DNA of 64,000 nucleotides from Bacteroidia bacterium (GTDB lineage Bacteria; Bacteroidota; Bacteroidia; Flavobacteriales; Flavobacteriaceae). Below the pieces are notes generated by a model. It was not told where the DNA came from and ran no database searches. It was given only the letters and a program-made list of their open reading frames with translations. The position numbers and the translations under genes are program-made. Location of the stretch: NCBI GenBank assembly GCA_030427865.1, contig JAUICK010000002.1, positions 1-64,000 on the forward strand, written 5' to 3'. Of this stretch, positions 20,268 to 27,666 are shown piece after piece; within the stretch, counting starts at the first letter, position 1, and each line of letters starts with the position of its first letter.

Positions 20268-20825
20268 ATGAACGCAACCAAACAGTTACATCAACCCATC
20301 ATTGACCAATGTAAAAACAACAATGCTAAAGCGCAAATAAAGTTGTATAATTTGTATTGTAAAGCTATGCTGAATATTGCTTTTAGATATGTAAAAGATA
20401 GATTTATTGCAGAAGATGTAATGCAAGATGCATTTATAAAAGCGTTTAAAAACATTAAAAACTATAAGAATGAAGTCGCTTTTGGTGCATGGTTAAAACG
20501 AATTGTCATCAACCAAAGTATAGACTATTTAAAGAAAAAAAAGTTAGAATTAGTTTCTATTAATGAAGAAGTTTACAGAGTAGAAGATAATGAAGACTGG
20601 AAAGTTGAGGATGTAGTTTCTGTTGATAAAATTGTTGAGGTTATTAACAATTTAAAAGAAAAATACAGACTGGTTTTAACCCTTTATTTATTAGAAGGTT
20701 ATAATCATCAAGAGATTTCAGAAATTTTAAATATTACTGAAAATACCTCAAGAACACACTTGTTAAGAGGAAAAAAAATATTAAAAGAACAACTAAAAAA
20801 TAGGAGTTATGCAGAAGGATATTAG
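20268..20825 (+). CDS. ECF-type RNA polymerase sigma factor
   Basis: This 185-residue protein has the two ECF domains: sigma-70 region 2 (AQIKLYNLYCKAMLNIAFRYVKDRFIAEDVMQDAFIKAFKNI) at about 22-85 and region 4.2 (LKEKYRLVLTLYLLEGYNHQEISEILNITENTSRTHLLRGKKIL) at about 125-170. It directs RNA polymerase to a specific regulon, typically envelope stress. Its 3' end overlaps the next gene by 17 bp. That gene encodes a single-span membrane protein in the position where anti-sigma factors are encoded, so autoregulated sigma/anti-sigma control is likely. No clear TAnnTTTG element precedes it, consistent with an ECF-dependent own promoter. Confidence 0.93.
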   Translation: MNATKQLHQPIIDQCKNNNAKAQIKLYNLYCKAMLNIAFRYVKDRFIAEDVMQDAFIKAFKNIKNYKNEVAFGAWLKRIVINQSIDYLKKKKLELVSINEEVYRVEDNEDWKVEDVVSVDKIVEVINNLKEKYRLVLTLYLLEGYNHQEISEILNITENTSRTHLLRGKKILKEQLKNRSYAEGY

Positions 20826-21369
20826 AGATTTATTAAGAGATTACAAAGAACAAAATATTGAATTGTCTGCAAATCATTCATCAAAATTTGAAGGTTTGTT
20901 GCAGCAAGAAATGCATCAATATAAACCAAAGAAGAAAAACTATAAATGGTTATCTATTGCAGCTTCTGTTGTTTTGTTAGTAAGTTTAGCAATTAGATTC
21001 TATCCTTTAAATACCACAAAAGAAGACCCAAAAACTACTCCTAAAGAAATTAGTTTGGGTAGCATTTCTCCAGAATTTCAAACCATAGAAACCTATTATA
21101 CAAATAGTATAAATTTAGAAATCAGTCAGTTAGAGTTAACAGAGGAGAACAAAGAAATGGTAGATGGCTATTTGTTTAAAATAGCAGAACTCACCAAAGA
21201 ATACAAATCATTAACCAAAGAGCTCAATACAAAAGGAGTTAATGATTCAACTATAGATGCATTGATACGTAATTTACAATTACGCTTACAGCTGTTACAA
21301 CGCTTAAAAAAGCAAATACAACAACTTAAAAATTTAAATACAAATCAAAATGAAACACAAATCATATAA
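20809..21369 (+). CDS. Probable single-span anti-sigma factor
   Basis: This 186-residue protein begins MQKDIRDLLRDYKEQNIELSANHSSKFEGLLQQEM, a cytoplasmic helix of the size of an anti-sigma domain, although the ZAS zinc motif HxxxCxxC is absent. One membrane helix follows at about 46-65 (YKWLSIAASVVLLVSLAIRF). The periplasmic part is helical and Leu/Gln/Lys-rich (LELTEENKEMVDGYLFKIAELTKEYKSL, then LRLQLLQRLKKQIQQLKNL), probably a coiled coil. The 17-bp overlap with the sigma gene indicates translational coupling. The assignment rests on topology and context, not on a recognised domain. Confidence 0.7.
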   Translation: MQKDIRDLLRDYKEQNIELSANHSSKFEGLLQQEMHQYKPKKKNYKWLSIAASVVLLVSLAIRFYPLNTTKEDPKTTPKEISLGSISPEFQTIETYYTNSINLEISQLELTEENKEMVDGYLFKIAELTKEYKSLTKELNTKGVNDSTIDALIRNLQLRLQLLQRLKKQIQQLKNLNTNQNETQII

Positions 21370-22708
21370 AAATATCACCACTTTTGTAGCCATCTGTTTT
21401 TTAACTACAGCATTTGCACAAAAATTTGATAAAAAGTTTACCGAAAACTTTAAAGTTAATAAAGATGTAGAAGTAGCTATTAATGCTACAAATGCAGCTA
21501 TTAATGTAACAACTTGGAACAAAAATGAAGTACAAGTAAATGCCTTTATAGAAATAGAAGGTTTGTCTAAAAAAGAAGCTGAAAAATATTTCAAAAATTG
21601 GAATTTTGAAGCTTTAGGAAATAGTAAAAAAGTAAAAATTACCTCTAAAGGAGGCTATGGTTTAGGTACAAAGACCGATTTTATTTTCTTTAATGATATG
21701 GATTTTTCTTTTCCAGATATAGAATTACCAGATGTAGATGTAATTGTGCTTCCAGAAATGGATTTCAACTTTGATTTTGACTATGACAAAATTTTAGAAG
21801 ATATAGGTGATATTGAAGAGAAAATTGGCGAAAATGGTAGGTATGACTTTACCTGGAATAATGGAAAAGATAAAATTGTAGTTAAAACTAAAAAAGAATG
21901 GGAAGCTTTTAAAAAGACAAAAAAGTACAAAGAGTTTAAAAAAGAGATGGCTATAAGCAAAGAAAAATTAAGAAAAGAGTTTATAGAATCTAAAGCAAAA
22001 ATAAAAAAAGAATTTGCCAAGGCTAAGATAGAATTTGCAAAAGTTGATAAAATAAAAATCAAGGAAAAGTTAGCAAAAGCGCAAGCAAAATTAAAAGAAA
22101 TGAAGTTTAACTTTCATTCTAATGATTCTGGAAAATTAATTATAGATGGGAAAGAAATCAAGATTAAAAAAAGATTAGAAATTAAAGTACCAAAAGAAGC
22201 AACTTTCGATTTAAATACACGTCATTGTAAAGTAAAACTACCAAATACAGTTGCTTCTGGTAAGGTAAAGTATGGCACTTTTAATGCCAATAATTTAATA
22301 GGAGGTAAGCTAACTATAGACTATTCTAAAGTAGATATTAACAACTTAAATGCCTGTACACTTTTTTTAAATAACGTAACTGATGCAAAAATTGCATCAG
22401 TTACTAATACAACAATGAGTAATAATTCTTCTGGTGTTCATGTATATAAAGTCAACAAAAATGTAACGCTTTCTGATAAATTTGGAGAATTAACAATAGA
22501 CAGTTTTCATCCTAATTTTGGTGAGTTTACTTTAAATTTAAGTCATTCTAATGCTTCAATTTTTTTACAAAATATACCCACAAAATTCAAGTATAATGTA
22601 AATAGAGTAAAATTAGAAAATAACAGAACAGATTTGTTCCAAAAAAGTAAAACGTCTAACAATCTAATAAAAGTATTAGGCGAATACAGCACTATTGTTA
22701 TCAAGTAA
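21350..22708 (+). CDS. Secreted DUF4097-like protein with acidic and coiled-coil insert
   Basis: This third gene of the ECF operon starts inside the 3' end of the second (20-bp overlap). It has 452 residues with a signal peptide (to about 23, TTAFAQ). The first part (about 35-100, EVAINATNAAINVTTWNKNEVQVNAFIEIEG) and the last about 170 residues (repeated short strands such as GKVKYGTFNANNLIGGKLTIDYSKVDINNL) look like the beta-solenoid DUF4097/putative adhesin fold. Between them are a very acidic segment (about 108-150, DFSFPDIELPDVDV) and a Lys/Glu-rich helix (about 175-255) that should form a coiled coil. In Bacteroidota such proteins commonly follow ECF sigma/anti-sigma pairs and may report envelope state. 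The exact role is unknown. Confidence 0.75.
   Translation: MKHKSYKNITTFVAICFLTTAFAQKFDKKFTENFKVNKDVEVAINATNAAINVTTWNKNEVQVNAFIEIEGLSKKEAEKYFKNWNFEALGNSKKVKITSKGGYGLGTKTDFIFFNDMDFSFPDIELPDVDVIVLPEMDFNFDFDYDKILEDIGDIEEKIGENGRYDFTWNNGKDKIVVKTKKEWEAFKKTKKYKEFKKEMAISKEKLRKEFIESKAKIKKEFAKAKIEFAKVDKIKIKEKLAKAQAKLKEMKFNFHSNDSGKLIIDGKEIKIKKRLEIKVPKEATFDLNTRHCKVKLPNTVASGKVKYGTFNANNLIGGKLTIDYSKVDINNLNACTLFLNNVTDAKIASVTNTTMSNNSSGVHVYKVNKNVTLSDKFGELTIDSFHPNFGEFTLNLSHSNASIFLQNIPTKFKYNVNRVKLENNRTDLFQKSKTSNNLIKVLGEYSTIVIK
22376..22404 (+). repeat. Perfect 13-bp inverted repeat inside the DUF4097-like gene
   Basis: GTAACTGATGCAA (22376-22388) and TTGCATCAGTTAC (22392-22404) are separated by AAA. The hairpin lies in the coding sequence for VTDAKIASVT. 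There is no T-run after it on either strand, so it is not an obvious terminator. Confidence 0.85.
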
Positions 22709-22806
22709 AAAACCATCACTTTTCTTTACCAAACTTCTAACAAATTCCATTTCGCTATTCTCTATAAAGTGCCTATATTTAGCCTCTGTAATTAGTCACT
22801 TTTTTA

Positions 22807-24285
22807 ATGGAACGATACAAAGAAAATCAACTTAACATATACAACTCTCTTTCTAAACAAAAAGAAGCTTTTAAACCCATAACAAACGGATACGTAGGTA
22901 TGTACGTTTGTGGTCCAACAGTGTATAGTAATGCTCATTTAGGAAACGTAAGAACCTTTATGTTTTTTGATGTGGTATATCGTTATTTACTTCATTTAGG
23001 ATATAAAGTACGTTATGTGCGTAATATTACAGATGCAGGTCATTTAGAAAATGATGCAGAACAAGGTGAAGACAAAATTGCAAAAAAAGCACGTTTAGAG
23101 CAAATAGAACCTATGGAAGTTGTACAGATGTATACTGTAGATTTTCACAACGTATTAAAAAACTACAACTTTTTATCACCAAGTATAGAACCTACTGCAA
23201 CAGGCCATATTGTTGAGCAAATAGAAATGATTAAAGAAATCATCAAAAAAGGTTTTGCTTACGAAGTAAATGGTTCTGTATATTTTGATGTGCACGAATA
23301 CAACAAAAAAGAAAACTACGGAATTCTTTCAGGCAGAAAAGTCGAAGATTTAATTCATAATACGCGTGCTTTAGACGGACAATCTGATAAGAGAAACCCA
23401 CAAGATTTTGCACTTTGGAAAAAAGCAGATGACAGACATATTATGCGTTGGCCATCTCCTTGGAGTGATGGTTTTCCTGGTTGGCATTTAGAATGTTCTG
23501 TAATGAGCACAAAATATTTAGGTGAACAATTCGATATTCACGGAGGTGGAATGGATTTAAAATTTCCGCATCATGAATGCGAAATTGCACAATCTCAAAC
23601 TTGCTCAGGTGTTAAACCCGTAAATTATTGGATGCATACAAATATGTTATCCTTAAATGGTCAGAGAATGGCAAAATCTACAGGAAATTACATTTTGCCA
23701 AATGAGATTTTAACAGGAGATAATAAAGTATTACCCAAAGCATTTTCAGCGTCTGTAGTTCGTTTTTTCAATATGCAAGCCAATTATAGAAGTATTTTAG
23801 ATTTTTCTGGTGATGCTTTGGAAGCTTCAGAAAAAGGGCATGCAAAGTTAATGGATGCAGTAAATCTTTTAAAGAAAATAGAAGCAGGAAAAACATCTAC
23901 TTTCGATGTTCAAAAATGGAAAGCAGATTGTTATGCAGCCATGAATGATGATTTTAATACACCAATTTTAATAGCACATTTATTTGAAGCAGTTAAACTC
24001 ATCAATCAAATTAAAGAAGGTAAAGCTACTTTAAATGCTGATGATTTATTAGAATTTAAAACAACTATACACGCGTTTATTTTTGATGTTTTAGGTTTGA
24101 TGAATGAAGCTACTCAAGACAATTCAGAAAAAATAAATGGTGTAGTAGAGTTGTTAATCAAATTGAGAAAAGAAGCAAGAGAAAATAAAGATTGGGCTTT
24201 GTCTGATCAAATTAGAGATGAGTTAATTGAATTAGGAATTCAGTTAAAAGATGGTAAAGAAGGAACAACATTTTCAATAAACTAA
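22807..24285 (+). CDS. cysS: Cysteine--tRNA ligase
   Basis: This 492-residue class I aminoacyl-tRNA synthetase attaches cysteine to tRNA-Cys. It has the zinc ligand and HIGH-type region [17 protein letters not shown], the second zinc site with WHLECSVMS and [17 protein letters not shown], and the KMSKS-type loop RMAKSTGN. The C-terminal DALR-like and anticodon-binding helices close with [26 protein letters not shown]. The length and motif order are standard. It heads a compact plus-strand cluster, cysS-yidD-lgt and a small membrane protein. The gap to yidD is 1 bp. Confidence 0.98.
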   Translation: MERYKENQLNIYNSLSKQKEAFKPITNGYVGMYVCGPTVYSNAHLGNVRTFMFFDVVYRYLLHLGYKVRYVRNITDAGHLENDAEQGEDKIAKKARLEQIEPMEVVQMYTVDFHNVLKNYNFLSPSIEPTATGHIVEQIEMIKEIIKKGFAYEVNGSVYFDVHEYNKKENYGILSGRKVEDLIHNTRALDGQSDKRNPQDFALWKKADDRHIMRWPSPWSDGFPGWHLECSVMSTKYLGEQFDIHGGGMDLKFPHHECEIAQSQTCSGVKPVNYWMHTNMLSLNGQRMAKSTGNYILPNEILTGDNKVLPKAFSASVVRFFNMQANYRSILDFSGDALEASEKGHAKLMDAVNLLKKIEAGKTSTFDVQKWKADCYAAMNDDFNTPILIAHLFEAVKLINQIKEGKATLNADDLLEFKTTIHAFIFDVLGLMNEATQDNSEKINGVVELLIKLRKEARENKDWALSDQIRDELIELGIQLKDGKEGTTFSIN

Positions 24286-24286
24286 A

Positions 24287-24520
24287 TTGAAAAAAATCCT
24301 TTCATATCCATTTATTATATTGGTTCGTTTTTATCAAACAGCAATATCTCCATTTACACCAGCAACTTGTAGATATTCTCCAACTTGTTCTCATTATACC
24401 ATAGAAGCCTTACAAAAACATGGTTTATTTTCTGGAGGATGGTTGGCTTTGAAAAGAATATTTAGTTGCCATCCTTGGGGAGGCAGTGGTTACGATCCAG
24501 TACCAGAGAAAAAAGAATAA
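24287..24520 (+). CDS. yidD: Membrane protein insertion efficiency factor YidD
   Basis: This 77-residue YidD (UPF0161) protein is a small membrane-associated factor that helps YidC/Sec-dependent insertion of membrane proteins. It has an N-terminal amphipathic/hydrophobic helix ([18 protein letters not shown]) and the family signature [20 protein letters not shown], followed by [24 protein letters not shown]. All three conserved Cys are present. The start is TTG, one base after the cysS stop; no ATG or GTG is available upstream of the first helix. The tight linkage to cysS indicates one transcript. Confidence 0.97.
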   Translation: MKKILSYPFIILVRFYQTAISPFTPATCRYSPTCSHYTIEALQKHGLFSGGWLALKRIFSCHPWGGSGYDPVPEKKE

Positions 24521-24604
24521 AAATAGTTTAAAGATTAAAAGATTAAATAATTGAAAAATAAAATAATAAATCTTTTAATGATAAATCTTTTAATAAAGTA
24601 AAAT

Positions 24605-25438
24605 ATGAGTTTTTTAGCAATAGAATGGAATCCATCTATAGGAATAGATTTAGGTTTTTTTACCATTAGGTGGTATAGTTTAATGTTTGTAGCTGCCTTT
24701 TTATTGGGTTTACGATTAATGAAAAAAATCTACATAGAAGATAAAATACCCGTAGAAAAATTAGACACTATTTTTATGTATGTATTTATTTCTATGCTAA
24801 TTGGTATGCGTTTAGGTGATGTTTTCTTTTATAGTTGGGATTACTATCAAGATCATCTATTAGAAATTATTTTGCCTTTTAAAGAAGTTAACGGTTCATG
24901 GAAGTTTACTGGTTTCACTGGATTTGCAAGTCATGGAGCAGCAATAGCAATTCCAATAGCTATGTATTTTTATGCCAAAAAACATTTACAAAAACCTTGG
25001 TTATTTATCTTAGATAGGTTAGCTATTATGGTGGCATTAGCTGGCTTTTTTATCAGAACAGGTAACTTTATGAATTCAGAAATTTATGGGAAACCAACAG
25101 GAAGTAACTTTGGGGTAATCTTTAAAGCAGCAGAAGAAACCGTACCAAGACATCCTACACAATTATATGAAGCATTTAGTTATTTAGCGTTGTTTTTTGT
25201 GATGTGGTACTTATACTGGAAAACCAATAAAAAACAACAAATAGGTTATTTATTTGGGTTGTTTATGGTGGTCTTATGGTCTTTACGTTTTGTAATTGAG
25301 TTTTTAAAAGAACCACAAGTACAACAAAGAGGAGAAGAATGGGTGTTTAGCCCACTTAATACAGGGCAGGTTTTAAGTATTCCATTAATTATCATAGGTT
25401 TATGGTTAATGTTTAGAAAGAAAAAAAGAAAAATATAG
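24605..25438 (+). CDS. lgt: Phosphatidylglycerol--prolipoprotein diacylglyceryl transferase
   Basis: Lgt is the inner-membrane enzyme that transfers a diacylglyceryl group from phosphatidylglycerol to the lipobox cysteine of prolipoproteins. The 277-residue protein has seven helices, the YSLMFVAAFLLGLRLM N-terminus, the catalytic region GFASHGAAIAIPIAMYFYAKKH, the Lgt signature RTGNFMNSEIYGKPTGSNFGV and VPRHPTQLYEAF, and LRFVIEFLKEPQ. It serves the several lipoproteins in this window (1242, 5289, 34524, 47271). The 84-bp gap after yidD is filled by short repeats of AAAGATTAAA and ATAAATCTTTTAA type and holds no gene. Confidence 0.97.
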   Translation: MSFLAIEWNPSIGIDLGFFTIRWYSLMFVAAFLLGLRLMKKIYIEDKIPVEKLDTIFMYVFISMLIGMRLGDVFFYSWDYYQDHLLEIILPFKEVNGSWKFTGFTGFASHGAAIAIPIAMYFYAKKHLQKPWLFILDRLAIMVALAGFFIRTGNFMNSEIYGKPTGSNFGVIFKAAEETVPRHPTQLYEAFSYLALFFVMWYLYWKTNKKQQIGYLFGLFMVVLWSLRFVIEFLKEPQVQQRGEEWVFSPLNTGQVLSIPLIIIGLWLMFRKKKRKI

Positions 25439-25442
25439 TAAA

Positions 25443-25748
25443 ATGGAAAAACTAAAACAACGTTGGGGGATAGAAAGTAATTGGGCAATTTTTTTTATAT
25501 TCTGTGCATTTGCAGTCAATGGCTCTTTTGCTGCTTGGGTAGCAAAACCAGTTTGTAACTTTTTAGGATTAAATCCAGATGCTATTTCTACTTGGATTTA
25601 TTGGCCTTTAAGAATACTTTTAATTTTCCCTATTTATCAATTAACATTGCCTCTTGTAGGTTGGTTATTTGGTCAGTTTAAATTCTTTTGGGAATTTGAA
25701 AAAAAGTTTTTAAGTAGACTTGGTTTTGGATTTCTATTTAAAAAGTAG
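25443..25748 (+). CDS. Small membrane protein (DUF6787-like)
   Basis: This 101-residue protein resembles the flavobacterial DUF6787 family. It has MEKLKQRWGIESNWAIFFIFCAFAVNGSFAAWVAKPVC with the first helix, WIYWPLRILLIFPIYQLTLPLVGWLFGQF with the second, and the C-terminal FFWEFEKKFLSRLGFGFLF. It begins 4 nt after the lgt stop and is therefore in the same operon. Function is unknown. The constant position next to lgt suggests an envelope role. Confidence 0.85.
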   Translation: MEKLKQRWGIESNWAIFFIFCAFAVNGSFAAWVAKPVCNFLGLNPDAISTWIYWPLRILLIFPIYQLTLPLVGWLFGQFKFFWEFEKKFLSRLGFGFLFKK

Positions 25749-25750
25749 AG

Positions 25751-25784
25751 AAAAAAATGAATAATCGTATCAACTCATTTTTTT
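25751..25784. terminator. Weak bidirectional terminator between convergent small membrane protein genes
   Basis: AAAAAAATGA (25751-25760) pairs with TCATTTTTTT (25775-25784). The stem is almost only A-T, so confidence is low. It overlaps the last codons of the gene at 25770. Confidence 0.4.
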
Positions 25785-26021
25785 GTTAAAAACATAAGTA
25801 TAAAACCACATAATTGTAAATGTTGGTATAAAATCTAAAAAAGGAATAATTTCTTCAAGAAAACTAATAATACCAGCAACTTTACCTTCTTTACCTTTAT
25901 ACATTTTGGTCATTAAAAAACCAGAAGTTGGGGCCCATATAACATCAAAAAAAGGAATCGGAATCATACCAATTGCATCTAAAGCAATACTTAAAGCTAA
26001 TTTTTTGTATTTTTTATTCAT
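25770..26021 (-). CDS. Small hydrophobic protein of unknown function
   Basis: This 83-residue protein begins MNKKYKKLALSIALDAIGMIPIPFFDVIWAPTSGFLMTKMYKG and continues AGIISFLEEIIPFLDFIPTFTIMWFYTY. Two hydrophobic segments carry the repeated motif of an aromatic/proline turn after an acidic residue (FFDVIWAP, FLDFIPTF), which suggests two membrane hairpins that do not fully cross. I recognise no family name, but the pattern of conserved-looking residues indicates a real gene. It stands alone between convergent and divergent neighbours. Confidence 0.7.
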   Translation of the reverse strand: MNKKYKKLALSIALDAIGMIPIPFFDVIWAPTSGFLMTKMYKGKEGKVAGIISFLEEIIPFLDFIPTFTIMWFYTYVFNKKMS

Positions 26022-26079
26022 ATAATTTTAATTGAATCAAAATTCTTGCCAAATAGTATTTTATTTAAAAGTGAATTGA

Positions 26080-26087
26080 TAAGTTTG
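26080..26087 (+). promoter_or_regulatory. -7 promoter element of the Nudix gene
   Basis: TAAGTTTG matches TAnnTTTG and ends 19 nt before the GTG start at 26107. Confidence 0.45.
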
Positions 26088-26106
26088 CTAAAAGTAAATA
26101 TTTCTT

Positions 26107-26748
26107 GTGAATTTTAAAGATTTTAAAAATAAAATAGCAGAACTAAAAATAACTAAATTAGGAGGTTTAGATGCACAATTTAAATTAGCTCCAAAATTAC
26201 GTCTAAAGTACGATGCTGATAAAATTAGAGCCAATAACCCAAGAAGAGCAGCTGTTTTAGCTTTGTTGTTTCCAAATAAAGACAATAAAACTTGTTTTTT
26301 ACTAACCGAAAGAGCAAGTTACCAAGGAACACATTCTGCTCAGATAAGTTTTCCGGGTGGAAAGATTGAAAAATCTGATAAAAACTTAGAATTTACTGCT
26401 TTAAGAGAAGCAAAAGAAGAAGTTGGTGTAGAAATATCATCAGTACATATTATTAAAGAATTAACAGATGTATATATTCCTCCAAGTAATTTTTTAGCAA
26501 CCCCATTTTTAGGTTTTGTAAATAAAGAACCTAATTTTATATTGAATCACGAAGTAGAAAATACAATAGTGGTTTTATTAGAAGATTTACTAAATGATTC
26601 GAGCTTAACAACTATACATATGAATACTTCTTATATGAAAAATATAGATGTACCGTGTTTTAAATTAAACAATTATATTGTTTGGGGGGCTACAGCAATG
26701 ATGCTTTCTGAAATTAAAGACTTAATAGAGACAATCTATATTAAATAG
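26107..26748 (+). CDS. Nudix hydrolase, probable CoA pyrophosphatase (NudL-like)
   Basis: This 213-residue cytoplasmic enzyme has the Nudix box starting GGKIEKSDKNLEFTALRE and closing AKEEVGVE, with the catalytic REAKEE core, preceded by RASYQGTHSAQISFPGG. The HSGQ/HSAQxSFPGG element before the Nudix box is the feature that marks CoA-pyrophosphatases, which split coenzyme A or acyl-CoA into 3',5'-ADP and phosphopantetheine. The start is GTG at 26107, supported by the -7 element 19 nt upstream. It is followed after 40 nt by the acyltransferase gene, which has its own promoter element. Confidence 0.92.
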   Translation: MNFKDFKNKIAELKITKLGGLDAQFKLAPKLRLKYDADKIRANNPRRAAVLALLFPNKDNKTCFLLTERASYQGTHSAQISFPGGKIEKSDKNLEFTALREAKEEVGVEISSVHIIKELTDVYIPPSNFLATPFLGFVNKEPNFILNHEVENTIVVLLEDLLNDSSLTTIHMNTSYMKNIDVPCFKLNNYIVWGATAMMLSEIKDLIETIYIK

Positions 26749-26753
26749 TTTTG

Positions 26754-26761
26754 TAATTTTG
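26754..26761 (+). promoter_or_regulatory. -7 promoter element of the acyltransferase gene
   Basis: TAATTTTG, 27 nt before the ATG at 26789. Confidence 0.45.
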
Positions 26762-26788
26762 CTGACAAACCAAGTAAAAACTAATTAA

Positions 26789-27601
26789 ATGCCTTTATTT
26801 AAAAGGAATCCTTTTGGACATTATTTATTTATAAAAAAGTGGCTGATAAGAATTTTAGGAATTATATCTCACAGCAGATATAGAAGTTTTAATAATTTGC
26901 AAATTGAAGGTTCTGAAATTCTAAGAAGCCTACCAGATAAAAAAGTTCTTTTTATATCCAATCATCAAACCTATTTTGCAGATGTAGCTGCAATGTTACA
27001 CGTTTTTAATGCAGCATTAAAAGGGCGAGATGATTCTATAAAAAACGTTGGGTATATCTGGAATCCTAAGTTAAATATATATTATGTAGCAGCAGGAGAA
27101 ACCATGCGTTCTGGTTTATTACCTAAGATTTTTGCGTACACTGGCTCTGTTTCTATTGATAGAACATGGAGAAGCGCTGGTAAAAACGTAAACAGACAGG
27201 TTAAAAATTCTGATATTTCTAATATAGGAAAAGCCATTAACGATGGTTGGGTAATTACATTTCCGCAAGGAACTACTACACCTTTTAAGCCTATAAGAAG
27301 AGGTACAGCACATTTAATTAAAACCTATAAACCTATTGTGGTTCCTATTGTTATTGATGGATTTAGGCGTTCTTTTGATAAAAAAGGATTGAGTATAAAG
27401 AAGCGCAACGTTTTACAATCTATGGTAATAAAAGAACCTTTAGAAATAGATTATAAAAATGAGCAAATTGCAGATATAGTAACTAAAATAGAATATGCTA
27501 TAGAGCAACATCCATCATTTTTAAAAGTACTTTCTAAAGAAGAAGCTGAAGAATACATTAAACAAGAAGAAGAGTTAAATAAAAAACGTGAATTTTGGTA
27601 A
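26789..27601 (+). CDS. PlsC-like lysophospholipid acyltransferase with non-canonical motifs
   Basis: This 270-residue peripheral membrane enzyme of the 1-acylglycerol-3-phosphate acyltransferase superfamily transfers an acyl chain to a lyso-lipid. Block I reads SNHQTYFADVAAM, in which the catalytic His and Asp are separated by five residues, where the classic motif is NHxxxxD. Block III reads FPQGTTTPFKPIRRGTAHLI, with QGT in place of the usual EGT. Other blocks (GSVSIDRTWRSAGKNVNRQV, YKPIVVPIVIDGFRRSFDKKG) are well kept. I believe the variant motifs are characteristic of a Bacteroidota subfamily rather than a defect. The lyso-lipid could be phosphatidic acid precursor, ornithine lipid or another aminolipid. 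A strong terminator follows. Confidence 0.85.
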   Translation: MPLFKRNPFGHYLFIKKWLIRILGIISHSRYRSFNNLQIEGSEILRSLPDKKVLFISNHQTYFADVAAMLHVFNAALKGRDDSIKNVGYIWNPKLNIYYVAAGETMRSGLLPKIFAYTGSVSIDRTWRSAGKNVNRQVKNSDISNIGKAINDGWVITFPQGTTTPFKPIRRGTAHLIKTYKPIVVPIVIDGFRRSFDKKGLSIKKRNVLQSMVIKEPLEIDYKNEQIADIVTKIEYAIEQHPSFLKVLSKEEAEEYIKQEEELNKKREFW

Positions 27602-27612
27602 TGTTCAAAAAA

Positions 27613-27650
27613 AAAAAATCCCAATTTGAAAAAACAAATTGGGATTTTTT
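27613..27650. terminator. Strong bidirectional terminator between acyltransferase and M1 peptidase
   Basis: AAAAAATCCCAATTTG (27613-27628) pairs over 16 bp with CAAATTGGGATTTTTT (27635-27650), loop AAAAAA. It serves both convergent genes. Confidence 0.95.
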
Positions 27651-27666
27651 TATAGAATTTTAAAAA

